A stretch of 64,000 nt of DNA from Simiduia aestuariiviva (GTDB lineage Bacteria; Pseudomonadota; Gammaproteobacteria; Pseudomonadales; Cellvibrionaceae). Position 1 is the first letter of the stretch, and the number at the start of each line of letters is the position of its first letter. The stretch is taken from assembly GCF_014192475.1 (NCBI RefSeq), contig NZ_JACHXZ010000004.1:113348-177347 (forward strand). The letters are read 5' to 3'. The position numbers were made by a program, and so were the translations under genes. A model generated the notes under the pieces. It did not search any database and had not been told where the DNA came from. It saw only the letters and a program-made list of their open reading frames with translations. This document shows positions 45,020-53,925 of this stretch, in pieces.

Positions 45020-45505
45020 ATGAATCAAGACACGTATGACTGTTCTAACGCTGGCGACGGCTTTACAAAACCCATTGAAATCTTACTTGTGGAGGACAAT
45101 CCCCTCGATGCTCGGTTGACCATAGAGGCTCTAAAGGAAAGCGGGCAAGTGGTAGTAAAACATATTCATCATGTGACGGATGGGGAACAGGCGATTGCGT
45201 TCTTGGACAACAAGCCGCCGTTTAGTGATTCACCAAAACCCGACTTCGTGCTGCTGGACATCAATTTGCCCAAGGTCAATGGTAAAGAAGTGCTCACCTT
45301 TTTGCGGGCTCATAAAGTACATAAGTTGACGCCGGTTGTGATGCTGACCACCTCGCTAGATGACCGAGACATCATTGCAGCATACGACCTGAAGGTGAAT
45401 GCCTATGTCGCAAAACCCATCGAGTTCGAAGAATTTTTAGCGGCAATCAGGAGCCTGGAGAGCTTTTGGTTATCAACCACCAAACTCCCGCCCAATCGAA
45501 GTTAA
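45020..45505 (+). CDS. Rcp1-like response regulator
   Basis: A 161-residue lone receiver with VEDNPLD (acidic pair 25-26), acceptor Asp 80 (VLLDINLPKVNG), Thr in MLTTS and Lys 132 (YVAKPIEF). The insert SGQVVVKHIHHVTDGEQAIAFL and extra loop are typical of the Rcp1 group that pairs with phytochrome-type kinases. Its position after such a kinase supports the pairing. Converges with the gene at 45513; only 7 bp lie between the stops. Confidence 0.94.
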   Translation: MNQDTYDCSNAGDGFTKPIEILLVEDNPLDARLTIEALKESGQVVVKHIHHVTDGEQAIAFLDNKPPFSDSPKPDFVLLDINLPKVNGKEVLTFLRAHKVHKLTPVVMLTTSLDDRDIIAAYDLKVNAYVAKPIEFEEFLAAIRSLESFWLSTTKLPPNRS

Positions 45506-45512
45506 CGATCGG

Positions 45513-47189
45513 CTAGATCTTTTGAGATTTTTTATTGATTAAAGGCTGTTCGCCCACGCGGTAATCCACCCCTAACTTCCTTAATTCAACCCAAGTTCTT
45601 TCACACTCGATACCGCTCACTAATATTTGTTTATTCAGTTCTTGCGCCAATCGAACCACTGCCTTGACGCCAAGGGCGCCCGCTTCGGACTCCATTATAC
45701 GATCCGCCATTTTCTTGTCGATTTCAATGATGTCGAAAGGTATCTGCAATACCTCCATTAAACAGCACTGGGTAGACCCAAAGCCAGCGAGTGCAACAGG
45801 CACATTTAGCGCTTTCAATTCTTTAATCGCCCGTATCAATGCGGCATTGCCTTCCAATAAACCAGACTCTGGAAATTTTATGATAATTGACAGCTTGTCC
45901 CTCACAGCATCAACAACGCGTCTAATGCGCTCGCCAAACCGGGGAGATGACATCTGCTCGACTTGCAGGTTGATACAGACAAAGGACACCTTGGTGCCAC
46001 CGCTCTCTAGCTTATCGAGCAATTCAGTAACGCTTGCAGCTACCGCCCCCCACTCGTCCTGCTGCGCTTTGTTCAACACCAGCTCTGTGGCACCGGGCCG
46101 CAGCTGACTGTTGGCGCCCAGCACGCCATCATGTTCATTGATGACGCACTCATAGCCATCCAGTGACAAGGTGGATACGCCATAGATTGGAACGAATTCA
46201 ACGTAGAAACGCCGCGCCGGACGCAGCTCCTGACCGCCAATCTGCGCGACGTTTCCAGACCCGGGTTGGGGCTGAGCATCGGCCTGGGAGTATCTGAGGC
46301 AGTCTCCGCCACTTTGCTTCGCTAGATACATGGCCTCGTCGGCCTCATTCATAAAATCCTCTATGGATTTTTCTTCATCCGCAGACGGATCAAAAATAGC
46401 TCCGCCCACGGAGCAACAACTTTTAATTTTATTGCCGTTGGTTAATGTGAATGGCTTGCGCATTTCCGCCAATAACCCATCCACAAATGGCCGGCAAGCA
46501 CTAATTGATGCGTGCTCAGTTTCCACTAACACGGCGAATTCATCACCGCCCAAACGACTGCAAAAATCGGATTTTCTCAGTATTGTTTTAAAGCGCCCGC
46601 CAATTTCCGTTAGGAAATTATCGCCCTCCACGTGCCCGTAGGTATCGTTCAGGGCTTTAAATCCATCAAAGTCGATGTAGAACAACACCAAGCGAAGGTT
46701 ACTGCGTTTAGCGCGCTCCACGGCAGTTGCGGCATATTCCAGAAAATAGCCACGATTGGGTAATTGCGTTAAGGGATCGGTCATAGCGCAGGCAACAGCC
46801 GCCTGTTCGCTGCGGTGCCGCTCAATTGCGAACTCAATGGATTTTAGAATGATCTCGCCATTGCGAGCGTCTTTCATTATGTAGTCTTGCGCACCTAGGG
46901 CGACGGACTGCAGACCCATTTCATGCTGACCTGCGCCAGACAGTACGATAATAGGGGAGGTCTTGTTGACATCTCTGAGCATATTGAGCGCGTCGTAGCC
47001 CTTGGCATCGGGCAGGGAGAGGTCCAACAGAATCACATCATATTGCTCACCTGAGGCCAATATGGCCACGGCATCGCACATTTTGTCGGCATGAGTGATT
47101 GCAAACTCTTTTAAGCCAAACGCGTCCTTAAGCTCTTCAGCGATAAGCCGCGCAAATACATGACTGTCTTCTACGTGGAGTATCCGCAC
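45513..47189 (-). CDS. REC-GGDEF protein with degenerate EAL domain
   Basis: 558 residues. Receiver 1-125 with acceptor D56 (VILLDLSLP). Linker helix, then a GGDEF domain with intact LGGDEF (214-218) and a complete RxxD inhibitory site (RKSD, 205-208), so diguanylate cyclase activity is likely. The C-terminal 240 residues are EAL-fold by layout but the EAL motif reads ECVINE, DDFGTG is replaced by AGFGS, and AEGVE by VSGIE. Phosphodiesterase activity is therefore unlikely; it may bind a ligand or partner. Reads opposite to the kinase island but ends beside it. Confidence 0.88.
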   Translation of the reverse strand: MRILHVEDSHVFARLIAEELKDAFGLKEFAITHADKMCDAVAILASGEQYDVILLDLSLPDAKGYDALNMLRDVNKTSPIIVLSGAGQHEMGLQSVALGAQDYIMKDARNGEIILKSIEFAIERHRSEQAAVACAMTDPLTQLPNRGYFLEYAATAVERAKRSNLRLVLFYIDFDGFKALNDTYGHVEGDNFLTEIGGRFKTILRKSDFCSRLGGDEFAVLVETEHASISACRPFVDGLLAEMRKPFTLTNGNKIKSCCSVGGAIFDPSADEEKSIEDFMNEADEAMYLAKQSGGDCLRYSQADAQPQPGSGNVAQIGGQELRPARRFYVEFVPIYGVSTLSLDGYECVINEHDGVLGANSQLRPGATELVLNKAQQDEWGAVAASVTELLDKLESGGTKVSFVCINLQVEQMSSPRFGERIRRVVDAVRDKLSIIIKFPESGLLEGNAALIRAIKELKALNVPVALAGFGSTQCCLMEVLQIPFDIIEIDKKMADRIMESEAGALGVKAVVRLAQELNKQILVSGIECERTWVELRKLGVDYRVGEQPLINKKSQKI

Positions 47190-47292
47190 CCATCCTTCCT
47201 TACTCGGTGGTTGTCCGAAAAAGTATAGATGACGAATCTGTCCTATTGAGAAAGTTGAACGGCTTTTCTGTGCTACCGCCGAAAACTTGACG

Positions 47293-48717
47293 TTACACCA
47301 AAAATAACGATCCCAATCCTAAAAACGCGAAAAAGCCGACGACATCGGTCACTGTCGTTAAAATCACGGCGCCGGACAGCGCTGGATCAATCTTGAGCTT
47401 GTCGAGAATGAGCGGAATGATGACACCACTGACAGCGGCGAAAATTAGATTGACCAAGATGGCGGCGCCAATGACAAAGCCGATGGCGGGCTTAGCAAAC
47501 CACAAACCGGCCATGGTGCCGATAACTAGCGCCCAGATAATGCCGTTGAGCAGCCCCACCAAGATTTCTTTGCGAAAGATGATATTGGCATTAGACGACG
47601 ACAAGTGTCCCAGCGCGAGGCCGCGAATGGCCAGGGTCAAGGTTTGACTGCCCGCAATGCCGCCCATACTGGCCACGATGGGCATCAAGATTGCCAATGC
47701 CACCACTTGTTCTAAGGTGGCCTCGAAAAGGCCGATGGTCCAAGACGCTAACAGCGCGGTACACAAGTTGATTCCCAGCCACACGGCGCGACGCTTGGCC
47801 GAGCGCTTGACGGGAGCAAACAAATCCTCGTCTTCCGACAGACCCGCCTGCTGCAGCAACTGGCTTTCCGCTTCGTCCTGCACCCAGCCCAAAATATCTT
47901 GCGATGTTATTCGGCCCAGCAGGTGCCCGGCATCGTCGACTACCGGCGTCATGGCGTAGTGATTTTGGTAGCTGTGGTCAGCCAGATCGCTCATGTGCAT
48001 TTCAGCGCCCACCGCGGGATCTTCTTCCAGCTTTAGCTCGTTAATTTGTTGCTGCGGGTGCGCGTTAAATAAATCAGTGAGCTGCACGCTGCCGGCATAG
48101 AGTCCATCTTCACTGACGAGGCACAATAAATCGGTGTTAGAGGGAATTTGCCACTGGCGCAGCAGGCGCATCACCTGTTGGGCGGTGAGGTTTTCACTGA
48201 TGCTTATAAAGTCAGAGTCGATGTTACGACCGACTTGATCGTCATCAAAGCGCATGGCCGTGTTTACGGCGGTCTGCTCTTTGATGCTCATGAGTTTTAA
48301 GCGGCGAGAGTAGAGTTTTTCTGGAATTAACTCATTCAGCTCAACCAATTCTTGAGGCGAGAGGCGCGCCGCCATGGTTCGCAAATCGGCCTCTTCCATC
48401 TCGCCAATAAGATGGCGGCGCGCGTCATCGTGCATTTCGAACAGCACGTCGCCGCGCTCGTCATCACTAACCAGCGCCCACACTTGTAGACGGGAGTTGA
48501 CGGGGAGCGATTCCAACAGCGCCGCAATCGCTTCGCTTGGCAATTCCAAAATCGCGGCGCGCGTAGCCTCGGAAAGCTGGCCATCTTCCTCAGCCAATTC
48601 GCTGAGAATGGGATCGACCAATGGCTCGTGCGTTGCGATCTCTGAAATTTCCAAATGGGATTCCCTAATGGCTGAATGGGTGAGCGAATTTGTTCGTGCA
48701 ATGCGCGCACTGCGCAT
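47293..48717 (-). CDS. mgtE: Magnesium transporter MgtE
   Basis: 474-residue homodimeric Mg channel. N-terminal helical MgtE_N superhelix (about 30-140), a CBS pair (about 150-270, MTPVVDDAGHLLGRITSQDILGW), connecting helix and five membrane helices (about 290-470, including GGIAGSQTLTLAIRGLALG and VILTTVTDVVGFFAFLGLG). Mg binding to the CBS domains closes the channel. ATG start; 22 bp after the ettA stop, so likely in the same transcript as ettA. Confidence 0.94.
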   Translation of the reverse strand: MRSARIARTNSLTHSAIRESHLEISEIATHEPLVDPILSELAEEDGQLSEATRAAILELPSEAIAALLESLPVNSRLQVWALVSDDERGDVLFEMHDDARRHLIGEMEEADLRTMAARLSPQELVELNELIPEKLYSRRLKLMSIKEQTAVNTAMRFDDDQVGRNIDSDFISISENLTAQQVMRLLRQWQIPSNTDLLCLVSEDGLYAGSVQLTDLFNAHPQQQINELKLEEDPAVGAEMHMSDLADHSYQNHYAMTPVVDDAGHLLGRITSQDILGWVQDEAESQLLQQAGLSEDEDLFAPVKRSAKRRAVWLGINLCTALLASWTIGLFEATLEQVVALAILMPIVASMGGIAGSQTLTLAIRGLALGHLSSSNANIIFRKEILVGLLNGIIWALVIGTMAGLWFAKPAIGFVIGAAILVNLIFAAVSGVIIPLILDKLKIDPALSGAVILTTVTDVVGFFAFLGLGSLFLV

Positions 48718-48739
48718 AGCACGAACAAACAGTAAACGC

Positions 48740-50404
48740 TTAGCCTTTTAAGCGCTTGTATTTCATGCGCTGGGGCGTGGCGTTGGCGCCCTTACGCTTG
48801 ACAAAGTCCTCGTGGTATTCGGTGTAGTTGCCCTCAAAGAACACCACGTCGGAGTCGCCTTCGTAGGCGAGAATATGTGTGGCAATGCGGTCTAAGAACC
48901 AGCGATCGTGCGAGATCACTAGTACACAACCTGGGAATGCCAACACCGCCTCTTCCAGCGCGCGCAGCGTTTCAACGTCCAAATCGTTAGAGGGTTCATC
49001 CAATAACAAGACGTTGGCGCCCTGCTTAAGCGTGTTTGCCAAGTGCAAGCGACCACGCTCACCGCCCGACAAATCACCCACGCGCTTTTGCTGATCCGTG
49101 CCTTTAAAATTGAAGCGGCCCACGTATGAACGCGAACTGACTTCGTAGCTGCCAATTTTCAACACGTCGGCGCCGCCGGAAATGGCTTGCCACACCGTGT
49201 CTTCATCTTTCAAATTCTGTCGACTCTGTTCGACAAACGCGAGCTTTACGGTTTCGCCGATGGTGATCTTGCCGGCATCGGGTTGCTCATCGCCCGCAAT
49301 CATGCGAAACAATGTTGACTTACCCGCACCGTTACCGCCGATGATACCCACTACCGCACCCTTGGGCACGTTAAAGCTGAGATTGTCAATCAGTAGGCGA
49401 TCGCCATAGGCTTTAGTGACGCCGTCAAATTCAATGACTTTGTCACCCAAGCGCTCGCCCGGCGGAATATAGATTTCGTTGGTTTCGTTGCGCTTTTGAA
49501 ACTCTTGGCTTTGCATTTCTTCAAAGCGCGCAACGCGTGCCTTGCTCTTGGCCTGACGCCCTTTAGGGTTCTGGCGCACCCACTCCAGCTCCGACTTCAT
49601 GGCCTTGGTGTGAGCAGCTTCTTGGCGTTGCTCCTGGGCAATGCGCGCTTCTTTTTGCTCCAACCACGAGGAGTAGTTGCCCTCGTAGGGAATGCCGTGG
49701 CCGCGATCCAATTCCAAAATCCAGCCTGCGGCATTGTCGAGGAAGTAGCGATCGTGGGTAATGGCTACCACGGTGCCTTCAAATTCGCACAAAAAGCGCT
49801 CCAACCAATGAACGGATTCGGCATCCAAGTGGTTCGTGGGTTCGTCCAAAAGCAACATATCAGGGCGCGACAGCAACAGGCGACACAAGGCCACGCGGCG
49901 CTTCTCACCGCCGGACAACTTGCTGACATCGGCATCCCATGGCGGCAGGCGCAGGGCATCGGCCGCTACCTCTAAGGTGTGATCGAGATTGTGGGCATCC
50001 CACGCTTGAATAATGTCTTCGCAGCGGGCCTGCTTTTTCGCGAGATCGTCAAAATCGGCCTCGGGTTCGGCATAGGCTGCGTAGATGGCGTCCAGCTGCT
50101 TCAAGGCGTCCACCGCCTCGCGCATACCGTCTTCCACATTGCCGCGCACATCTTTGCTGTCGTCTAGCTGAGGCTCCTGCTCTAAATAGCCCACTTTGAT
50201 GCCGGGCATCGGCCGCGCTTCGCCGTTAAAGTCTTGGTCCACCCCTGCCATGATGCGCAACAGCGTGGATTTACCGGAACCATTGAGGCCCAAAACACCA
50301 ATTTTGGCGCCAGGGAAAAAGGACAGCGAGATATCCTTTAGGATCTCGCGCTTGGGCGGAACGATCTTACCCAGGCGATTCATCGTAAACACGTATTGCG
50401 CCAT
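48740..50404 (-). CDS. ettA: Energy-dependent translational throttle protein EttA (ABC-F)
   Basis: Cytosolic ABC-F ATPase that binds the ribosomal E site and gates elongation according to ATP level. 554 residues with two ATPase domains: Walker A GLNGSGKS (about 39) and GGNGAGKS (about 355), signatures LSGGEKRR and LSGGERGR, Walker B with DEPTNHLD and DEPSNDLD, and the EttA linker region between them (WVRQNPKGRQAKSKARVARFEE). Full length, no odd features. Starts at ATG with agagg upstream. Confidence 0.97.
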   Translation of the reverse strand: MAQYVFTMNRLGKIVPPKREILKDISLSFFPGAKIGVLGLNGSGKSTLLRIMAGVDQDFNGEARPMPGIKVGYLEQEPQLDDSKDVRGNVEDGMREAVDALKQLDAIYAAYAEPEADFDDLAKKQARCEDIIQAWDAHNLDHTLEVAADALRLPPWDADVSKLSGGEKRRVALCRLLLSRPDMLLLDEPTNHLDAESVHWLERFLCEFEGTVVAITHDRYFLDNAAGWILELDRGHGIPYEGNYSSWLEQKEARIAQEQRQEAAHTKAMKSELEWVRQNPKGRQAKSKARVARFEEMQSQEFQKRNETNEIYIPPGERLGDKVIEFDGVTKAYGDRLLIDNLSFNVPKGAVVGIIGGNGAGKSTLFRMIAGDEQPDAGKITIGETVKLAFVEQSRQNLKDEDTVWQAISGGADVLKIGSYEVSSRSYVGRFNFKGTDQQKRVGDLSGGERGRLHLANTLKQGANVLLLDEPSNDLDVETLRALEEAVLAFPGCVLVISHDRWFLDRIATHILAYEGDSDVVFFEGNYTEYHEDFVKRKGANATPQRMKYKRLKG

Positions 50405-50537
50405 GACGCTGCAACCTCTGTTAATGGGGAATAATGCCGCGCACGTTACCCCAAAGCTCGGCGGTATTTCAATGCTGGCGGGCGTGTAGCTGTGCTTTGC
50501 GCCTATACTAGTAGCTTAATGAAACGGGAGACACCTA

Positions 50538-52190
50538 GTGCAGCAACTGCTGGAAGCCGCCTTTCACCAATCACATCAGCCACAATGCGTGGTCGACGGC
50601 GCTGACCTGCTGCTCTTGGTCAATCATGCCTACCTCTCACTCACGGGTGAACCAGCTGACATTAAAGGCAAGCCCTGCCCTTTTTTCGACCCCAATTTGC
50701 AGGGGCCGACCATGGTGAAAACCATCAAAGAAGCCCTCATGCGCAAGGGCTGGTGGGAGGGCGAGCTGCCGTTTCAACATCACGCTCGCAATTTCCAGAG
50801 CTGGGTGAGCATGAAGCGATTGCAGACGGCCGCGGGCAGCAGCGTATTGGTGTCGTTCAGCGACATCAGCGAACGCAAACTGGCTGAGGTAAAGCTGCAC
50901 CGGCTGGCCTATTTCGACAGCCTCACCCAGCTGCCCAACCTGAGCCTCCTGTTAGATCGGTTAAATCAGGCGCAAATGCGCGCTAAGCGCAGCAATCAAC
51001 TGGTTGCTCTCGTCATTTTCGAACCCGACAACGCAGAGGCCCTGCGCACTCAAATTGGCAGCACTGCCTTCGATCAGGTGGTGATCGCCATGGGCGCCCG
51101 CATTCGCGATCTACTGCGCGCCCAGGACACCTTGGCGGCACAGGGTCACGGTCGCTTTGCATTGCTGATGCCCGATCTGCCCGACCGACGGGCCGCCCTC
51201 AATGCCTTTACCCAAGTGGCCGAAAAGATCCAGCTTGCCATGCGCAGTGAGCTGCCCGATTTACAGCAGGGCTTGACCATCGCAGTGGGGGCCTCACTTT
51301 TTCCCCTCGACGCCGTAACCCCGCAAACCCACCTAAAACAGACGGAAACCGCCCTGCTGCAGGCCAAGCGCCGCGGTGCCGGCCAGACCCTGCTCTTTAC
51401 CCCCGCATTGCAGCAATTGGCGAGCGCCCGTCAGCAGCTAGCCAAAGAACTGCAACGGGCCATGGAAAACCGCGACTTCGTGCTCCACTACCAGCCCGTA
51501 CTGGACGCTGATACTGGCGAGATCACCGGCGTAGAAGCGCTGCTGCGCTGGCAGCATCCAGAGCGCGGCCTGTTATTGCCTGAAGATTTTCTGGAAGCAG
51601 CAGAAGCCACAGGCTGCTTAAAACAATTGGGTGGTTGGGTGTTTCGCGAGTCGGCGCGCCAATTCCTGCAATGGCGCAATCGCGGCGTTCGACTCGATAT
51701 GGTCAACATCAATTTGTCGGCCGGTCAGTTTCAATCGCCCACACTGCTCGCCCAAACCAAGGCACTGCTTACGGAAACGGGAATCGACCCCGGCTGCGTG
51801 ACGCTGGAAATCACCGAGGCGGCACTGGAAACAGAGGCCCCCGCCGAGCGCCTTCAGCAACTGCGGGATCTGGGTATACATCTCGCCTTGGACGACTTTG
51901 GCGCCGGGCGCTCCTGCTTGATGCAGCTGCAAAATCTGCCGTTTAATCAAATCAAGCTCAACCGAGAATTTACCAAAGCCTTGCCAGACGCCAAGGCACG
52001 CGCCCAGCTGCAAGGCCTCGCAACCTACATGCACACGCTGGGTTTTCAGGTGGTAATGACGGGCATTGAAACGCCCGCCCAGCTTGAAGTGGCTCAACAT
52101 CTAGACTGTCAGTGTGTTCAGGGGTATCTACTGCGAGAACCCGCAAGCCCAGAAGAATTAAACCTAGGCCCGAGCCATGAATCCGCGTAG
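50538..52190 (+). CDS. PAS-GGDEF(degenerate)-EAL cyclic-di-GMP phosphodiesterase
   Basis: 550 residues starting at GTG (50538) behind cgggag. PAS-like N-terminus (about 5-110), a GGDEF domain in which the signature reads GHGRF, so it cannot be an active cyclase, and an EAL domain with GVEALLRWQHP, NINLSAGQF, EITEAAL, LDDFGAGRSCL, QGYLLRE. One motif departs: AEGVE is MTGIE, which may weaken catalysis. Predicted to hydrolyse cyclic-di-GMP with GTP-binding regulation by the dead GGDEF. Its end overlaps the next gene by 14 bp. Confidence 0.9.
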   Translation: MQQLLEAAFHQSHQPQCVVDGADLLLLVNHAYLSLTGEPADIKGKPCPFFDPNLQGPTMVKTIKEALMRKGWWEGELPFQHHARNFQSWVSMKRLQTAAGSSVLVSFSDISERKLAEVKLHRLAYFDSLTQLPNLSLLLDRLNQAQMRAKRSNQLVALVIFEPDNAEALRTQIGSTAFDQVVIAMGARIRDLLRAQDTLAAQGHGRFALLMPDLPDRRAALNAFTQVAEKIQLAMRSELPDLQQGLTIAVGASLFPLDAVTPQTHLKQTETALLQAKRRGAGQTLLFTPALQQLASARQQLAKELQRAMENRDFVLHYQPVLDADTGEITGVEALLRWQHPERGLLLPEDFLEAAEATGCLKQLGGWVFRESARQFLQWRNRGVRLDMVNINLSAGQFQSPTLLAQTKALLTETGIDPGCVTLEITEAALETEAPAERLQQLRDLGIHLALDDFGAGRSCLMQLQNLPFNQIKLNREFTKALPDAKARAQLQGLATYMHTLGFQVVMTGIETPAQLEVAQHLDCQCVQGYLLREPASPEELNLGPSHESA

Positions 52191-52899
52191 CGCTTTTACA
52201 CTGTTTATTTGGCTATTGTTAGCCTCGCTATCTACAAGCCCGCTGGCGGAACCCTCCAGTGAGCGAAACCTGGTCTTTACGATCGACAGCTTCTATTCAC
52301 AACCCATTTACGAAAAGCACCCAGCCCGCGACCGCATGCGCGTTGCGCTAGCTAATTTGGGTTACACCTACTCGCTACGCTACATAAAAGGTCCGCGTGC
52401 ACTTGCCATGGCAAATAGCGGCGATGTCGACGGCGAATTTGCCCGCAATCGCGACCACACGGCCGAATTTCCCAACCTGCTGTTTGTACCAGAGCCAGTC
52501 AATGCGGTGCATACCATTATCATCAGTCGGGCCGAACTTGCCGATGAAGATCGACAGTGGACATCTTTGGCGCCGCGCAATCGCGTGGTGATTTCAGGTT
52601 CGCGCGTTGGCCGCAAAGTACCCGCGCAATTTGCGGATCTGCCAACCATTGTGGCAGCCAGCTACGATCAAGCACTTAAGATAGTGGGCTCGGGGCGCGC
52701 CGACATGGTCATCATACCCGCCAACTTTGATTTTCTTACGCAACAATCCGACGTTGAAGCGCAGCGTTTAGTGGCGCTCAGCCCGCACCTCGAAGAGGAA
52801 GCGGCCTATATGCACCTGCACAAACGGCATCAACAACTGTTGGCCCCGCTGACCGCAGAACTTAAAAAATTGAAATACCAAACGCAATTTCCGGAGTAG
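52177..52899 (+). CDS. Periplasmic solute-binding-like protein (SBP_bac_3 type), copy 1
   Basis: 240 residues with a signal peptide (about 1-24, cleavage after LAEP region). Two-lobe binding fold by sequence style: LVFTIDSFYSQPIYEKHPAR opening, SLRYIKGPRALAMANSGDVDGEFARN, and VGSGRADMVIIPANFDFL. No ABC transporter genes are nearby, so it may act as a sensor-type binding protein. Starts inside the end of the cyclic-di-GMP gene, so translation is coupled. Similar to the next gene. Confidence 0.78.
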   Translation: MNPRSAFTLFIWLLLASLSTSPLAEPSSERNLVFTIDSFYSQPIYEKHPARDRMRVALANLGYTYSLRYIKGPRALAMANSGDVDGEFARNRDHTAEFPNLLFVPEPVNAVHTIIISRAELADEDRQWTSLAPRNRVVISGSRVGRKVPAQFADLPTIVAASYDQALKIVGSGRADMVIIPANFDFLTQQSDVEAQRLVALSPHLEEEAAYMHLHKRHQQLLAPLTAELKKLKYQTQFPE

Positions 52900-52943
52900 A
52901 TTGCGCGCAAACTTCACAGGCCGCCACCAGCCAGGAGGGCAGC

Positions 52944-53741
52944 ATGATAAAAGCATTTCGACTTTGCTATATATTATTTCCGCTCATTGCCTCTGCGGAA
53001 AATCTGACCCCAGATCCAAAGGTACTGACCTTTACCACCGTCGACTTTTACGAGCACCAAGACTCAAATAAACTTCAGGGCGTTAACTTACTGCGTGAAG
53101 CGCTGGCAAACCTCGGTTACCATCTACGCATACAACCCGCACCACCCGAGCGGTCATTGCGCATGGTTGATGCAGGCGTGGCAGATGGCGAATTGTTACG
53201 CCTACGCGATATGACGCCCCACTTCAAAAATTTAGTCCTGGTGAACACACCGCTCCAGACAACGTCCATGATGCTAGTCACCTCAGCCAATTCGGCGCCT
53301 AACAGTGGCCGCTGGAGTGAATTTCATGCACAGCGATTTATTACTGTTAAAGACATTTTTGTATCTGAATTATTGCCCCGCCGCTTTCACAACCTGGAAA
53401 ATGTGGAAGTTGAAAATTATCATCAAGCACTGCGCATGCTGCAGGCGGGTCGCGCCGATTTAATTTTATTGCCCGAGGCTTATTTTCCCATCATAGAGCA
53501 AATGAAAGGCGTCCAATGGCCGGAGAAATTTTCAGTATTAACGCCAGTATTATTTGATCTGACAGGCTTCATTCACTTACACAAGCGCCATGCACAATTG
53601 GCTAAAAAACTAGAACATGAAATTAGAGCGCTGGCCGGCAATTTTTGTGCACATTCCATGAATGATCACACCTGCACGCAGCCGTCTTTGGACACTGTTA
53701 ACTATTACGCTGAACACTTTCCGAAATCTGCTCGGCAGTAA
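52944..53741 (+). CDS. Periplasmic solute-binding-like protein (SBP_bac_3 type), copy 2
   Basis: 265 residues, paralogue of the preceding gene: the same layout of TFTTVDFYE opening, VxLREALANLGYHLRI, SLRMVDAGVADGELLRLRDMTP and MLQAGRADLILLPEAYFPI. Signal peptide about 1-17. The C-terminal tail has two Cys (NFCAHS.., HTCTQ). Strong ggagg site before the ATG. Ligand unknown. Its 3' end overlaps the convergent zf-HC2 gene by about 44 bp. Confidence 0.78.
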   Translation: MIKAFRLCYILFPLIASAENLTPDPKVLTFTTVDFYEHQDSNKLQGVNLLREALANLGYHLRIQPAPPERSLRMVDAGVADGELLRLRDMTPHFKNLVLVNTPLQTTSMMLVTSANSAPNSGRWSEFHAQRFITVKDIFVSELLPRRFHNLENVEVENYHQALRMLQAGRADLILLPEAYFPIIEQMKGVQWPEKFSVLTPVLFDLTGFIHLHKRHAQLAKKLEHEIRALAGNFCAHSMNDHTCTQPSLDTVNYYAEHFPKSARQ

Positions 53742-53925
53742 CCGGGTCAGTGCCAGTGCGCGCAACCCGCGCTGCAGCCTGAATGGCAATACGGAAATGA
53801 CGCAGATAGCGTCGACAGTGGGTACACATCATTAAGTGCACGCGATAATTTATTCGCGCCCAAGAAGTGAGTTCACCGTCCAGGTAATCGCTCGAGCGCG
53901 CAACGATGTCTTTGCACTTTAACAT
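53698..53925 (-). CDS. zf-HC2 anti-sigma factor
   Basis: A 75-residue cytosolic zinc-finger anti-sigma protein: the HxxxCxxC cluster HLMMCTHC (about 31-38) preceded by SDYLDGELTSW is the zf-HC2 consensus. No membrane helix, so it is a soluble ZAS-type factor. The ATG (53925) overlaps the sigma-factor stop by 7 bp. It holds the ECF factor inactive until a signal releases it. The zinc Cys pair makes redox control likely (inference). Confidence 0.85.
   Translation of the reverse strand: MLKCKDIVARSSDYLDGELTSWARINYRVHLMMCTHCRRYLRHFRIAIQAAARVARTGTDPVTAEQISESVQRNS

Noticed and set aside
43453-45505. Photoreceptor system because of phytochrome-type kinase and Rcp1-like regulator
   Set aside because: The kinase has two PAS domains but no chromophore-binding GAF/PHY module or conserved Cys, so light sensing is not supported.
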